This document shows, piece by piece, positions 15,370 to 24,858 of a DNA stretch of 64,000 nucleotides. The notes beneath the pieces are model-generated. The model saw nothing but the letters and a program-made list of their open reading frames with translations, did not search any database and was not told where the DNA came from. The stretch comes from Dyella sp. C9 (GTDB lineage Bacteria; Pseudomonadota; Gammaproteobacteria; Xanthomonadales; Rhodanobacteraceae). Location of the stretch: positions 463,672 through 527,671 of the forward strand of contig NZ_QIRF01000002.1 of NCBI RefSeq assembly GCF_003332825.1. Reading direction: 5' to 3'. Numbering within the stretch: position 1 is the stretch's first letter; each line of letters starts with the position of its first letter. The position numbers and the translations under genes are program-made.

Positions 15370-17568
15370 TCAGTAGCCGGTCTTGTGGTTGGCCTCGCGC
15401 ACGGCCTGCACGAAATGCGAGAACGGATGATCGGTGATCGCCACCAGTCCGATATGCGCGTTCTCGCCGTCGAGCAGGCGACCGGTCACCGGCTGGTCCA
15501 CGTACTGGAACCAGTGCACGCCCACGATCGACGGGTCGGCCACCGCCGCAGTGAGATAGCGCGCATACGCCTCGCCACGCTGCTGTTCGGTCCATACCGG
15601 CACCACGCCCTTGCCGAACGGGCCACGATCGCTGGAGCCAAAATGGAACTCGGTGATCAGCGCAGGCTTGTCCAGCTTGGCAAAGGCGGCCGCGTCGAAA
15701 GCATGCTCGGGCACGTCGGCGTAGGCGTTGAAGCTCACCACGTCGCAGTACTGCGCGCATGAAGCCACGGCCTCGGGCGTGTGCACCGCAAAGCGGCCGC
15801 CCAGGAACAGGTGATGCGGATCATGCTTGTGGATCGCCTGCGCCACGGTGCGGAAATACTGGTCGGCGTATGCACGCAGCCAGGCGCTGTAGTCGTCGGC
15901 GATGGCCGGATGCGCCTCGTCGGGATTGGGCGCGGCGAAGTTGGTGGCCTGGAGCGCATCCCATGAATCAAGCGTGATGCCCCAGGCCGCCGCCAGCTTG
16001 GCCGGCGTGGCGTATTTCTTTTTCAGCGCGGCAATGAAGGCCTGCTTGGCCGGGCTGCGTGCCTCGCCACGCAAGGTGCCCTGCGCCAGCCCCCAGCGAC
16101 CCTGCGGCCCCTGGCCGGCCCAGGCCAGTTCGTTGTCGGCGAAATAGCCCAGCAGCCACGGGTCGTCGCGCACCTCGCGCGTGGCTTGCGCCGCAGCGGC
16201 GTCGGCCGCCTGCGCAAAGCGCGGGTCGAACGGATCGGGCATGCGGCCCCAGTAGTCGTAGCCGCTGGAGACGTTGCCGAAGGTGCCGGCGATGTTCACC
16301 GAGCGCGTATAGGCCAGGCGATGGGTCTGGGTCAGCGCGTCGTCGCTCCAGTTGCCCAGCGTGTTGAAGCCCCAGTCCAGCAGGCGATCGGGCGTACGCT
16401 GGCGCCAGGCCAGGCGCCAGCGATGGCCATCGGCGAGAAACAGGTTGGCCGAGTAATAATCGAACCAGCGCCCCTGGTGGTAACCCAGCCCGGCGGAGGC
16501 CTGCTGCTCGCCGGCCGGCTTGCCGTCGGCGCCGTAGAACGGCTTCCAGCGGCCGCTGTCGGGCGGCAGGTCCTTGAACATGAACTCGCGGCCCTGGATG
16601 TAGGTGCGGCCACCGTCGTCGTCCACCACGTTCACGCCCAGCGAGAAGAACGCGTGACCCTCGGGCGTCACCAGCTGCCAGCGGCCATCGCGGCGCTCGG
16701 TGCGGAACCAACCGGTGGGCTTGAACGCGGCGACATCGGTGCGCCCGCCGTAGTGGTCGAAGCCCTTGCGTATGTGCGGCACCGGCTCCGGCGCGTTGGC
16801 GTTGAACTTGGGCCGCTTGCCGCGCAGGGCATCGTCCGAATCGATCTTGCCCGGCCATTGGCCGCGCGTGTACTGGCCCCAGGCGTCGACGATGCCGGTA
16901 TAGGCGTCGAGCAGGTCGTGATCGCCCCGCGAGGTGTCCAGCTTGCCGAACAGCAGGGTCTGCGCCGCCGTGGGCGACGGCGTGCCCAGCCGCACCGACT
17001 TCACGTGGGCCAGGTCCAGCGAACCTTCCACCGTGGTGGCGACGAACACGCGCTTGCCGCCGGCCATGTAGGGCATGGGCGGGCCGTCCTGCATGCCCAT
17101 CATGCGTGGCGAGGTGGCATGCAATGGAATGATCAGCGTCTGCGGCGGACCGGCCGGCACGCCCACGGTGGCGTGCAGGTGCTGGTCCGGGGTGGCGCCG
17201 TCGATGTCCACCGTGAGCGTCACCGCCCACGACATCGCGTTCTGCATGTCCACATGCAGCGCCCCCTCCTTGGACCAGTCCCACTCGCCGCCACTCAGCG
17301 ACACCACCAGCTGCGGCGTGGGTGCAGGCTCGAACACATAGCGCTGCAACGACATGCCGTCGACGGTGACCGGCGCGCCATCGCGCTGCACGTGGTCCAG
17401 CGAGGTCTGCGTGGTGGGGGCCGCGCTGCTCGCGCCGGCGGCGGCGGGCACGCTGGCGCCGCTGGCGCCGCTGGCACGGCTGAGATCGGCCTGGTCGGTG
17501 TCACTGGCCTTGTGGCAACCCGCGAGGGCCATCAGGCAGGACAGGGCAAGGGGAACGATCCGTTTCAT
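15370..17568 (-). CDS. GH50-like beta-agarase family lipoprotein
   Basis: A 732-residue predicted glycoside hydrolase with lipobox LMALAGC (lipidated C18), so probably anchored in the outer membrane. After a low-complexity Ala/Ser linker (about 21-55) there is a beta-rich, carbohydrate-binding-like domain (about 60-240), then the GH50-type barrel. Signatures are GWFRTERRDGRWQLVTPEGH (286-305), YIQGREFMFKDLP (323-335), FNTLGNWSDD (401-410), YFADNELAW with candidate acid/base E480, and LITEFHFGSSDRG with candidate nucleophile E640. GH50 enzymes hydrolyse agarose; in a likely soil organism the real substrate may be another galactan. No sulfatase or agar-utilisation cluster surrounds it. The start ATG at 17568 opens a clean lipoprotein signal. 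Confidence 0.85.
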   Translation of the reverse strand: MKRIVPLALSCLMALAGCHKASDTDQADLSRASGASGASVPAAAGASSAAPTTQTSLDHVQRDGAPVTVDGMSLQRYVFEPAPTPQLVVSLSGGEWDWSKEGALHVDMQNAMSWAVTLTVDIDGATPDQHLHATVGVPAGPPQTLIIPLHATSPRMMGMQDGPPMPYMAGGKRVFVATTVEGSLDLAHVKSVRLGTPSPTAAQTLLFGKLDTSRGDHDLLDAYTGIVDAWGQYTRGQWPGKIDSDDALRGKRPKFNANAPEPVPHIRKGFDHYGGRTDVAAFKPTGWFRTERRDGRWQLVTPEGHAFFSLGVNVVDDDGGRTYIQGREFMFKDLPPDSGRWKPFYGADGKPAGEQQASAGLGYHQGRWFDYYSANLFLADGHRWRLAWRQRTPDRLLDWGFNTLGNWSDDALTQTHRLAYTRSVNIAGTFGNVSSGYDYWGRMPDPFDPRFAQAADAAAAQATREVRDDPWLLGYFADNELAWAGQGPQGRWGLAQGTLRGEARSPAKQAFIAALKKKYATPAKLAAAWGITLDSWDALQATNFAAPNPDEAHPAIADDYSAWLRAYADQYFRTVAQAIHKHDPHHLFLGGRFAVHTPEAVASCAQYCDVVSFNAYADVPEHAFDAAAFAKLDKPALITEFHFGSSDRGPFGKGVVPVWTEQQRGEAYARYLTAAVADPSIVGVHWFQYVDQPVTGRLLDGENAHIGLVAITDHPFSHFVQAVREANHKTGY

Positions 17569-17656
17569 CGGCGGCCCGGCGCATGGAAATGGCGAAAGTA
17601 TGCCTGCCTCGACTGAAGGTTGCCTTGCTGCGTCCTCCGCCCCGGCCAACGCAAGT

Positions 17657-18985
17657 TCATGCCGACCGGCGCTGCCACGCACGCCATGCGTAGTACACCG
17701 GCACGCCGGCGATGATCAGCGCCAGGCTCATGCCTGCGTCCTGTGGCTGGTGGATGGTGGTGGCGACGATCACGCCGAGCACCGTGCACACGAACAGCAG
17801 CGGCAGCACCGGATACAGCGGCACGCGGTACGGCGACGGCTCGTTGCGGAAGTGATGGCGATACCAGAACAGCGTGGCGATGCCGAACGCATGGGACAGC
17901 CACTCGCCCACCGTGGTGTAGTCCACCAGTTGGCCGAAGCTACCGGAGATCACCAGCACGATGGCCCAGCCGCCCAGCACCGCCAGCGCCACCTGCGGCG
18001 CACGCGAGCGGCCATCGATGCGCCCCACGGCGCGGAAGAACATGCCATCGGCCCCCATGGTCTGCAGCACGCGGGCGCCGCCAGCGATGGCGATGCTGCA
18101 GTAGCCGAAGGTGGAGCAGGCAATGCCGACGGCGATCAGGCGGGCGCCGCTTTCGCCGAACAGGCGACGCATCAGGTCGGCCGCCGGTGCATGGCTGGCC
18201 GCCAGCCCGGCATGCCCGAGTCCGGCCAGGTAGGCAAAGTTCACCAGCACATAGCACACCAGCACGCCACCCAGGCCCAGGCCCAGCGCGCGCGGCAGGG
18301 TCTTCTGCGGTTCGCGCACCTCGCCTGCCAGGTCGTTGAGGTAGTGGAAGCCGCCATAGGTGAACAACACCGGCAGCAAGGCGCCAAGGAAGGCGCCCGG
18401 CGGCAGCGGATGGGTGGTGTCCACCGCGAGCACGTCGCCCAGCTGGCCATGGGCCAGCACCACGCCCACGACCACCACCAGCGCGATCGCCGACAACTTG
18501 AGCACGGTAAACACGTTGAGCATCACCGAACCGGCGCGGATGCCGAAGAAATTCACCGCGACGATGAGCGCGATCGCGCCCGCCGCCACCGGCTTCACCC
18601 ATCCCAGCGGGAGGCCGACCGCCGCGCAGAAGTAATCGGCAAAGGTGGTGGCCACGGCTGCCACGCTGCCCGGGTAGTTGATCAGCGCCATGGTCCAGCC
18701 GAACAGGAAGGCCGGCAGCTGGCCAAAGGCCTCGCGCAGGTAGATGTAGACGCCGCCCGCATGCGGCCGCCTCGCGCCCAGCTCGGCGTAGCACAGCACG
18801 CCCGCCAGGGTGAGCAGGCCGCCGATGGCCCACAGCACCAGCAGTTGCGCGCCGGAGGAGGTGCGCTCGGCCACGGTGGAGGCGCTGCGGAAGATGCCGG
18901 CGCCGATCACCCCGCCGATCACGATGGCGGCGGCGTCCCAGATGCCCAGGCGGCGCAGATAGGCGGGAGAGGTCTCGGCAGTCAT
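17657..18985 (-). CDS. APC-superfamily amino acid permease (LAT-like)
   Basis: A 442-residue inner-membrane transporter with about 12 helices. The first helix has the APC signature IVIGGVIGAGIF, followed by YAELGARRPHAGGVYIYL, typical of amino acid/polyamine antiporters and LAT-type exchangers. I placed the start at the ATG at 18985 (MTAETSPAYLRRLG). The substrate cannot be told from sequence alone. It lies 88 nt upstream of the agarase-like gene on the same strand; no functional link is evident. Confidence 0.88.
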   Translation of the reverse strand: MTAETSPAYLRRLGIWDAAAIVIGGVIGAGIFRSASTVAERTSSGAQLLVLWAIGGLLTLAGVLCYAELGARRPHAGGVYIYLREAFGQLPAFLFGWTMALINYPGSVAAVATTFADYFCAAVGLPLGWVKPVAAGAIALIVAVNFFGIRAGSVMLNVFTVLKLSAIALVVVVGVVLAHGQLGDVLAVDTTHPLPPGAFLGALLPVLFTYGGFHYLNDLAGEVREPQKTLPRALGLGLGGVLVCYVLVNFAYLAGLGHAGLAASHAPAADLMRRLFGESGARLIAVGIACSTFGYCSIAIAGGARVLQTMGADGMFFRAVGRIDGRSRAPQVALAVLGGWAIVLVISGSFGQLVDYTTVGEWLSHAFGIATLFWYRHHFRNEPSPYRVPLYPVLPLLFVCTVLGVIVATTIHQPQDAGMSLALIIAGVPVYYAWRAWQRRSA

Positions 18986-19209
18986 GGGACGGAGCGGGTT
19001 CCTGCGCAACGGGTACGAAGGCCGGACGATAGCGCGAGTGGCCCGGCCACATCGACATGCCACTGCAACATGCCGCCGTCATGGCAGTTTTTGCCCGCGC
19101 CTCAGTAGTTCTTCGCTAGCGCATGGCCGTGCATGGGCGCACAGTGCGGTTCTTCCCCGTCGCTGCAAGCCGGCCGCGCATCGGGCCGGCGCCCTACCCT
19201 GGAGGCGTC

Positions 19210-20535
19210 ATGAGTACCGCTGCAGACGAAGTCCGCCCGGAGAACGACAAGGTCCTCAGCACCCTGATCGAACAGGACCAGGCACTGATTGGCCTGGGCA
19301 AGAAGATCCGCGTGCTCAAGGCCATCGACTGGCCACAGGAGATGGAGGCCACCTTCCTGGCCTCGTATGAACGCGGCAACCCGGTACTGCCGGAGCCACC
19401 GCGGCGCACCCCTGACCTCAGCCATGAAATGGAGGGGCTCAAGGGGCTGATGGCCCGGATCGATCGCGGCCACCCCATTGGCAACTGGCTGTTCAAGAAC
19501 ACCTGGAGCTATCTCACCGCCGCGCAGATGCTGATGAGCGTGGGCACCGAGCAGTTCACCCGCTGCTCCACCGCGCTCTATGGCCGGCCCGACACCATCT
19601 ATCCCGGCCAGCAGTCCAACGCCGTGGACGCCGCGCAGGACCTGCTGCACATCAGCGACGACCTGGTCGGACGCGAAGGGGTTCCGCCGGTGCCCGCCGA
19701 CATCCCCGCCGAAGAGTTCGCTCAGCGCCTGCGCGAGCGACTGGGGCCATTCTTCGACAAGGACGAGGTCAAGGTGGTGCTCGACCCGGACCTGCCATCC
19801 AAGGCCACAGCCGGCAGCAAGAGCATCAACCTGCGCTCCACCGCGCTGTTCTCCTCGCTGGACCTGGAACAGCTCACCGAGCACGAGGCCTTCGTGCACA
19901 CCGCCACCCTGCTCAACGGCAAGCACCAGCCGTACTTCAAGTCGCTGGGCCTTGGCGCCCCCCGCACCACGCGGGCGCAGGAAGGGCTGGCCACGTTCTC
20001 CGAGATCATCACCGGCGCGATCGACCTCAACCGCCTGCGCCGCATCGCGCTGCGCGTGGTGATGGTGGAGCGCGCACTGAACGGCGCCGACTTCATCGAG
20101 ATATTCCGGGGCTTCCTCGATGCCGGCCAGTCGCCAGTGGAGAGCTACCAGAGTGCCGCGCGCATCTTCCGCGGTGGCGATCCGCATGGGCGCATCTGCT
20201 TCACCAAGGACGGCGCCTACCTCGAAGGCGTGATGATCATCTACGTGTTCATCCGCAAGGTGCTGCAGGCGGGCAAGGCGGAAATGCTGCCGATGCTGTT
20301 TGCCGGCCGTGTCACCACGCCCGACGTGATCACCCTGTCGCCCTACCTGGAAAATGGCTGGATCAGCCGCGCCGTCTACGTGCCGCCGTGGGCGCGCAAC
20401 CCGCAGCGCGTGTTGTCGCTGATGGCGTTCTTCACCGCCGCACAGCGCTTCCGCCTCGACACCCTGAGCCTGGACAGCTTCATCGCCGCGGAAGAGCAGC
20501 GCATCGACGAAAGCCTGCAGACGCCCTGGCAGTGA
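19210..20535 (+). CDS. DUF1704 / QEGLA-motif putative metallopeptidase (copy 1)
   Basis: A 441-residue protein of the 'flavohemoglobin expression-modulating QEGLA motif' family (DUF1704). It has an HExxxH motif, HEAFVH (H225, E226, H230), and QEGLA with E258, which fit zinc ligands and catalytic Glu. Vertebrate members (MATCAP) are tyrosine carboxypeptidases that act on tubulin; bacterial substrates are unknown. NGADF and QSAARIFRGG are further conserved blocks. The ATG at 19210 has GGAGG at ideal spacing. The dinB frame begins at or shortly after its stop, so they may be cotranscribed. A second copy lies at 56.9-58.2 kb. Confidence 0.87.
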   Translation: MSTAADEVRPENDKVLSTLIEQDQALIGLGKKIRVLKAIDWPQEMEATFLASYERGNPVLPEPPRRTPDLSHEMEGLKGLMARIDRGHPIGNWLFKNTWSYLTAAQMLMSVGTEQFTRCSTALYGRPDTIYPGQQSNAVDAAQDLLHISDDLVGREGVPPVPADIPAEEFAQRLRERLGPFFDKDEVKVVLDPDLPSKATAGSKSINLRSTALFSSLDLEQLTEHEAFVHTATLLNGKHQPYFKSLGLGAPRTTRAQEGLATFSEIITGAIDLNRLRRIALRVVMVERALNGADFIEIFRGFLDAGQSPVESYQSAARIFRGGDPHGRICFTKDGAYLEGVMIIYVFIRKVLQAGKAEMLPMLFAGRVTTPDVITLSPYLENGWISRAVYVPPWARNPQRVLSLMAFFTAAQRFRLDTLSLDSFIAAEEQRIDESLQTPWQ

Positions 20536-20622
20536 GTGCACCCGTGCCTGCGCGCCTCGGCACGGCGCGCGGGCACCGATGTTTCATGGTTGACTGTAGC
20601 TCCCCGTCTGCCCTGCACCGCC

Positions 20623-21726
20623 GTGCCGCCTGCCCCCCGAAAGATCATCCACGTCGACATGGATGCGTTCTACGCATCGGTGGAGCAACGCGACGATCCC
20701 GCGCTGCGCGACAAGCCGGTGGTGGTGGCCTGGCGCGGTGCGCGCTCCGTGGTATGCGCGGCCAGCTACGAGGCGCGCCGCTTCGGCGTGCGTTCGGCCA
20801 TGCCGGCGGTGCGTGCCGAACGGCTGTGCCCGCAGGCCATCTTCGTGCCACCCGACTTCAACCGCTACAAGGCGGTGTCGCGCCAGGTGCGCGAGATCTT
20901 CGCGCGCCACACCGACCTGATCGAGCCGCTGTCGCTCGACGAGGCCTATCTCGACGTCACCACCACGCACACCGGCCTGCCATCGGCTACCGCCACTGCC
21001 GAGGCCATCCGCACGGCCATCCGCGACGAAACGCAGCTCACCGCCTCGGCCGGCGTGGCGCCGAACAAGTTCCTGGCCAAGATCGCCTCGGACTGGCGCA
21101 AGCCCGATGGCCTGTTCGTGATCCGGCCGCGCGAGGTGCTCGGCTTCCTGGAGCCATTGGCGGTCGCGCGACTGCCCGGCGTGGGCAAGGTGATGGAAAG
21201 CCGCCTAGCCGAGCTGGGCATCATCACGGTAGGCCAGTTGCGTGCGTGGCCCGGCACTGAACTCGAGCAGCGCTTCGGCCGCTGGGGACGCCGTCTGCAC
21301 GAGCTCTCGCAGGGTATCGATGATCATCCGGTGCGACCCGACCGACCCACCTTGCAGGTATCCGCCGAAGACACCTTCGAGCACGACCTCGCGCTGCACG
21401 AACTTGCGCCACACATTCGTCGGCTGGCCGAAAAAACCTGGGCCGCGCATCAGCGCGAAGCATCCAGCCTGCATGGCCGCGTGGCCCGCACGGTGGTGCT
21501 GAAGTTGAAGACATCGGATTTCCATACGCTTACGCGCAGCGTAACCCCATCGACCCGACCGAGCTCCGCAAACGAGCTCGCCGATATCGCCTGCGCCTTG
21601 CGCGACCGCGTGGAAAGGCCCGCGGAAAGCCGCTATCGGCTGGTCGGCGTGGGCCTGGCCGGCTTCGTGGAAGCCGACAGCTTTGCCGCCCAAAGCGACC
21701 TTTTTAGCGCAGATTCCTGCGGGTAA
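20623..21726 (+). CDS. dinB: DNA polymerase IV (Y-family translesion polymerase)
   Basis: Error-prone lesion-bypass polymerase. The catalytic core is intact: HVDMDAFYASVEQRDDP with the first metal-binding Asp residues, SYEARRFGVRSAMP, and LSLDEAYLDVT with the second acidic pair. The helix-hairpin-helix LPGVGKVM and the little-finger domain follow, and the C-terminus ends FAAQSDLFSADSCG. The start is uncertain: GTG at 20623 puts the conserved RKIIHVDMD about eight residues in, as in relatives, while the frame is open back to a GTG at 20536 directly after the DUF1704 stop. Neither has a good ribosome site, which suggests coupling to the upstream gene. No LexA box was recognised upstream. Confidence 0.92.
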   Translation: MPPAPRKIIHVDMDAFYASVEQRDDPALRDKPVVVAWRGARSVVCAASYEARRFGVRSAMPAVRAERLCPQAIFVPPDFNRYKAVSRQVREIFARHTDLIEPLSLDEAYLDVTTTHTGLPSATATAEAIRTAIRDETQLTASAGVAPNKFLAKIASDWRKPDGLFVIRPREVLGFLEPLAVARLPGVGKVMESRLAELGIITVGQLRAWPGTELEQRFGRWGRRLHELSQGIDDHPVRPDRPTLQVSAEDTFEHDLALHELAPHIRRLAEKTWAAHQREASSLHGRVARTVVLKLKTSDFHTLTRSVTPSTRPSSANELADIACALRDRVERPAESRYRLVGVGLAGFVEADSFAAQSDLFSADSCG

Positions 21727-21887
21727 AAAGTGCCCCGGAAGGCCTAGGGCGCAACTTGTTAAATGGCTCTTTACACTCCCGCGATTTCCTGAAACAGTGG
21801 GGCTGGGGAAAACAAGGCAACACCGAACCTATGGACGTCTAGGCGCCCATAGCGGGGTCCCTTTGCCTTAACAATCGGGGAGAGCAC

Positions 21888-24791
21888 ATGCAGTCCAACC
21901 ACAATCGCCTATCCATCGCGGTACGCCTTGCCCTGTCCGTGGGCATGGCCTCGTCTGCAGCCGTGGCACAGGCGCAGGACACCACCGGCAAGGACGCCTC
22001 GACCACGCAGACACAGGGCACGGGTACACAGACCCAGAACGGTACCGAGCAGCCCAAGCAGGCCAGCGCCAAGACCCTCACCGCCGTATCGGTGACCGGT
22101 TCGCTGATCCGTCGCGTCGATGCGGAAACCGCCAGCCCGGTGGTCACGCTGGACCGCACCGCCATCACCAACAACGGTGGCCCCACGCTCGGCAACGTGC
22201 TGCAGGCCCTGCCTTCGGTCTCGGGCAACGCCACCAACACCCAGAACAACAGCAACGGCGGCGGCGTGGCCAGCCCGACCCTGGAAGGCGGCGACGGCGC
22301 GGCGCGCATGTCGCTGCGCGGCCTGGGTACCGAGCGCACGCTGGTGTTGGTGGACGGCCAGCGCCTGGCCAACGCCGACCTCAACATGATTCCGCAGAAC
22401 ATGATCGAGCGCGTCGACGTGCTGGCGAACGGCGCCTCCACGGCCTACGGCTCCGACGCCGTCGGCGGCGTGGTGAACTTCATCCTGCGCAAGGACTACC
22501 AGGGCGCCGAAGTCAGCGTGAACGATGGCATCTCCAGCCATGGCGACGGTCAGCGCCACGGCGCGCAGTTCACCGTGGGCGCCAGCGGCGACCAGGGCAA
22601 CATCGTCGCCGGCATCGACTACAACAAGCAGGATCCGGTGGTCGCCACCCGCCGCGGCTTCTCGGCCTACCAGCTGTCGCTGTACAGCTCGGGCCTGCAG
22701 GTGTCCGGTTCGCACACCATCCCGACCGGTCGCATGCAGGTGCCGGTGGGCAACCTGCCCGCCGGTTCGCCGCTGGCCAGCTGCGCCGACAGCAACGGCA
22801 TCGCCAACCTGACCCTGGCCAGTGGCAACGGCAGCAGCCTCGGCAACTACCGCTGCTTCAACGGTGCCAGCGACGTCTACAACTACAACGCCTACAACTA
22901 CATCCAGACCCAGAGCGAGCGCACCAACGTGTTCGTGCTGGGCAACTACAAGTTCAACGACTACGTCACCTTCTTCGCCGACGCGTTCTACAACCACACC
23001 AACTCCGCCGGCCAGGATGCTCCTGCGCCGACCAGTGTGGACGACGGCTGGACCGTGGCGGCCAACAACCCGATCAACCCGTTCGGCGTCACCTTCGGCA
23101 GCGGCCCGGGCCAGCAGTTCATGAGCACGCGCCTCACCGGCCTGGGCACCCGCCTGCACACGTACAGCACCGACAACCAGGAGATCAACACCGGCCTGCG
23201 CGGCAACTTCGGCCAGAGCAGCTGGATCTGGGACGCGAGCATCGACTACGGCCACACCCGCCGCGTGCAGACCGACTACAACGAAGTGAACGTGCCGGAC
23301 TTCCAGGCAGCCATCAACGCCGGCGCCAACATCTTCGATCAGGCCGACCCGACGGTCAGCGCCCTGTTGCGCAACGGCGTGGACGATCCGGTCTACCGGC
23401 TGACCAACACCATGAAGCAAGTGCAGGCCAACGCTTCGGGTGAACTGTGGGATCTGCCGGCCGGTGCCGTGCAGCTCTCCGCCGGCGCGCTGTACCGCAA
23501 GAACACCATGAACTACAACCTGACCAGCGATGCGATCCTGGATCCGGCGACCGGCACCTGCACCGTGCTGCAGGAAGCCTGTGGTTCTCCGTCGTCCGGC
23601 AGCATCGACGTGAAGGAGCTGTACGCCGAAACGCTGATCCCGCTGCTGAGCGAGCAGCCGTGGGCCTACTCGCTGAATGTCGACCTGGGCCTGCGCTACT
23701 CCGACTACAGCACCTCGGGCAGCACCACCAACGGCAAGATCGCCATCGAGTACCGCCCGATCGCCGACCTCTTGGTGCGCGGCACGGTTTCGCAGGTGTT
23801 CCGCGCGCCCAACCTGGACGAACTGTACGACGGCCGCACCATTGCCAACCCGACCGTCAACGACCCCTGCGTGAACCTCAGCGCAGCGGAGATTGCGGCG
23901 CATCCGGCCGCGTGCCAGTACGTACTGCCCAACACCAACAACAACCTGTCGCAGCAGATCACCGCCTACTACTCCGGTGCAGCGGCCGCGGGCGGCTCGT
24001 TGAAGCCGGAAAAGGGCAAGTCGTATGACTTCGGCTTCGTGTACTCGCCGGGCTGGCTGGAGGGTGCCTCGTCGACCATCGACCTGTGGCGCATCACGCT
24101 GAGCAACATGCTCACGACGATCCAGGCGCAGACCGTGCTCAACGAGTGCTACGCCAACCAGAACAGTCCGTACTGCTCGTACATCACCCGCTACAACAGC
24201 TCCAGCTCGCTGGCGGGCGGCATCTACTACGTAGACACGCCGGTGGTGAACCTGGGCAACCTGAGCACGAGTGGCGTCGACTTCTCCTTCAGCTACGCGA
24301 TTCCGCACTTCAACGTCGCCAGCGTCGATCCAGGTAACTTCAAGGTCGGCCTGAACACGACGTACACCGACACGTTCAAGAACGACGCCACGCCGGGCCA
24401 GCCGGGTGCGGAGACCATCAACTACGCGGGCACCTACACCCAGCAGTTCGGCAACATCTCGCGCTGGCGCGGCACGCTCACCCTGAACTGGAAGCTGGGC
24501 AACTGGAACGCCCAGTGGCAGAGCCGCTACATCAACCACCTGTCCAACCTGACCGCCTATGCCGATACCGGACAGGCCGTGTCCACCCCGATGGGTGGCA
24601 TCACCTACCACTCGATCCAGGCCGGCTACGAGCTGCCTAAGTACCACACCAGCCTCGACGTCGGCATCGACAACCTGACGGGCCGCGTGCCGCCGCTGGT
24701 GTACCAGAACGGCCTGAACTACAACGTGGATACCGCCACGTACGACACCATGGGCCGCTACTTCTGGGCTCGCGTCACCGTGAAGTTCTGA
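21888..24791 (+). CDS. TonB-dependent outer membrane receptor
   Basis: A 967-residue outer-membrane transporter. Signal peptide about 1-29 (ending AQAQ), a Gln/Thr-rich stretch, then the plug domain (about 62-200: VTGSLIRR, ALPSVSG, SLRGLGTERTLVLVDGQR, STAYGSDAVGGVVNFIL) and the 22-strand barrel ending in the aromatic-terminal VTVKF. There is no N-terminal signalling extension, so it is a plain transporter rather than a transducer. The ATG at 21888 has GGGGAGAG upstream. Asn/Gly-rich plug loops and the Q/N-rich N-terminus resemble Xanthomonad receptors for oligosaccharides or peptides; the substrate is unknown. A TPR-sulfotransferase follows 67 bp downstream. Confidence 0.93.
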   Translation: MQSNHNRLSIAVRLALSVGMASSAAVAQAQDTTGKDASTTQTQGTGTQTQNGTEQPKQASAKTLTAVSVTGSLIRRVDAETASPVVTLDRTAITNNGGPTLGNVLQALPSVSGNATNTQNNSNGGGVASPTLEGGDGAARMSLRGLGTERTLVLVDGQRLANADLNMIPQNMIERVDVLANGASTAYGSDAVGGVVNFILRKDYQGAEVSVNDGISSHGDGQRHGAQFTVGASGDQGNIVAGIDYNKQDPVVATRRGFSAYQLSLYSSGLQVSGSHTIPTGRMQVPVGNLPAGSPLASCADSNGIANLTLASGNGSSLGNYRCFNGASDVYNYNAYNYIQTQSERTNVFVLGNYKFNDYVTFFADAFYNHTNSAGQDAPAPTSVDDGWTVAANNPINPFGVTFGSGPGQQFMSTRLTGLGTRLHTYSTDNQEINTGLRGNFGQSSWIWDASIDYGHTRRVQTDYNEVNVPDFQAAINAGANIFDQADPTVSALLRNGVDDPVYRLTNTMKQVQANASGELWDLPAGAVQLSAGALYRKNTMNYNLTSDAILDPATGTCTVLQEACGSPSSGSIDVKELYAETLIPLLSEQPWAYSLNVDLGLRYSDYSTSGSTTNGKIAIEYRPIADLLVRGTVSQVFRAPNLDELYDGRTIANPTVNDPCVNLSAAEIAAHPAACQYVLPNTNNNLSQQITAYYSGAAAAGGSLKPEKGKSYDFGFVYSPGWLEGASSTIDLWRITLSNMLTTIQAQTVLNECYANQNSPYCSYITRYNSSSSLAGGIYYVDTPVVNLGNLSTSGVDFSFSYAIPHFNVASVDPGNFKVGLNTTYTDTFKNDATPGQPGAETINYAGTYTQQFGNISRWRGTLTLNWKLGNWNAQWQSRYINHLSNLTAYADTGQAVSTPMGGITYHSIQAGYELPKYHTSLDVGIDNLTGRVPPLVYQNGLNYNVDTATYDTMGRYFWARVTVKF

Positions 24792-24812
24792 TCACGGCAG
24801 GGAGTGAACAGG

Positions 24813-24840
24813 AGGGCCGCGGCGGCAACGTCGCGGCCCT
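24813..24840 (+). promoter_or_regulatory. Hairpin between TonB receptor and sulfotransferase genes
   Basis: A 9-bp perfect inverted repeat AGGGCCGCG / CGCGGCCCT with a 10-nt loop follows the receptor stop by 21 nt. It lacks a T-run, so it may be an mRNA-stability or partial-attenuation hairpin that lowers expression of the downstream gene rather than a full terminator. Confidence 0.5.
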
Positions 24841-24858
24841 CGCTGTTACCATCGATCG

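Noticed and set aside
21909..24647. A 912-residue reading frame on the strand opposite the TonB-dependent receptor
   Set aside because: It is a GC-rich shadow of a strongly supported receptor gene. It has no ribosome site, signal or known domain.
24813..24840. Full terminator between receptor and sulfotransferase
   Set aside because: The stem has no T-run on either side, so I list it as a hairpin only.
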